Assembly (NCBI GenBank): GCA_008933995.1
Contig: WARS01002807.1
Coordinates: forward strand, 558,001-622,000
Direction: 5' to 3'
Source of the DNA: Datnioides undecimradiatus
Lineage: Eukaryota > Chordata > Actinopteri > Lobotiformes > Datnioididae
DNA length: 64,000 bases
Positions 63,700 to 64,000 of this stretch are shown here, piece by piece; the first letter of the stretch is position 1, and each line of letters starts with the position of its first letter. The notes under the pieces were generated by a model. The model did no database searches. It worked only from the letters and a program-made list of their open reading frames with translations, and was not told the origin of the DNA. The translations under genes were made by a program, and so were the position numbers.

Positions 63700-63878
63700 A
63701 AAACAGTTTGCGTCGCTGGCGCGCGACCACGACTACAGTAGGCGGGCTGTTCGTCGTGATAGGCCGTTGCTATGATACGCCCAAGATTGACAGCGATCCA
63801 GTTTCCGGTTCATTCCGCTGTGCGCAGAAGTTGCTAGTCACAGGAGCCACAATGGCGTTTGTAGTCTCCTTCAGATAG
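63700..63878 (+). promoter_or_regulatory. Promoter-like patch at the right edge, possible 5' end of a further gene
   Basis: GC-rich island in AT-rich DNA with GCGCGACCACG, a TTTCCGGTT ETS-like word near 63801, then GCCACAATGGCG, a strong start context (ATG 63852-63854). The frame reads only MAFVVSFR before TAG, so a coding role would need splicing; otherwise it may be a uORF or noncoding first exon. Confidence 0.3.
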
Positions 63879-64000
63879 GGCTGTGGATGATATTAAATCC
63901 ACTAGCATCGCCCTAAATATAGGCCTGGTTGATTCCCAGAGCCATTGATAATAAACTGGAACAATTACTGCACACGAAAATACTATGATTTCTAAGCAAT

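Overview
This is vertebrate, almost certainly teleost, genomic DNA. Genes are split by GT-AG introns, the intergenic DNA is rich in CA/GT microsatellites, and several dispersed GCTAA-rich repeats of the kind common in percomorph fish are present. There is no bacterial, plasmid or phage architecture. Four protein-coding genes can be assembled exon by exon with consistent splice phases.

Layout: (1) 1-5301, minus strand: the 5' (N-terminal) part of adam11, a catalytically inactive ADAM of the LGI-receptor group, running off the left edge inside its prodomain. (2) 8052-10392, plus strand: a compact nine-exon gene for a 372-residue protein with nine C2H2 fingers in TFIIIA spacing (TFIIIA or p43/42Sp43-like 5S RNA binding). 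About 2.7 kb of promoter DNA separates it from the divergent adam11. (3) 10.7-23.1 kb: a gene-poor interval with dispersed repeats and a few motif clusters. (4) 25372-45759, minus strand: stac2, 11 coding exons and 430 residues, with a C1 domain and two SH3 domains; it regulates L-type calcium channels. (5) 45.8-49.2 kb: intergenic DNA, the stac2 promoter side. (6) 52256-61083, minus strand: fbxl20, 15 coding exons and 436 residues, an F-box/leucine-rich-repeat ubiquitin-ligase subunit ending in a CAAX box, followed by a 3' UTR of roughly 3 kb. (7) 61.1-64 kb: the fbxl20 promoter side, a retroposon-like tail, and a promoter-like patch at the right edge.

The genes do not form a pathway, although adam11, stac2 and fbxl20 all have neuronal or synaptic roles in other vertebrates. 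stac2 next to fbxl20 in the same orientation matches the order remembered for human chromosome 17q12; ADAM11 lies elsewhere on human 17q. I found no tRNA, rRNA, CRISPR array or intact transposase gene. The most notable observations are a GC-AG donor after stac2 exon 1, long TG tracts set directly at splice sites in three genes, stacked upstream AUGs before adam11 and the zinc-finger gene, an ETS/CpG patch in fbxl20 intron 1 that could drive a transcript starting at the ATG opening exon 2, and an inverted pair of dispersed repeats inside stac2 intron 2. I see no clear case of a wholly new biological system.
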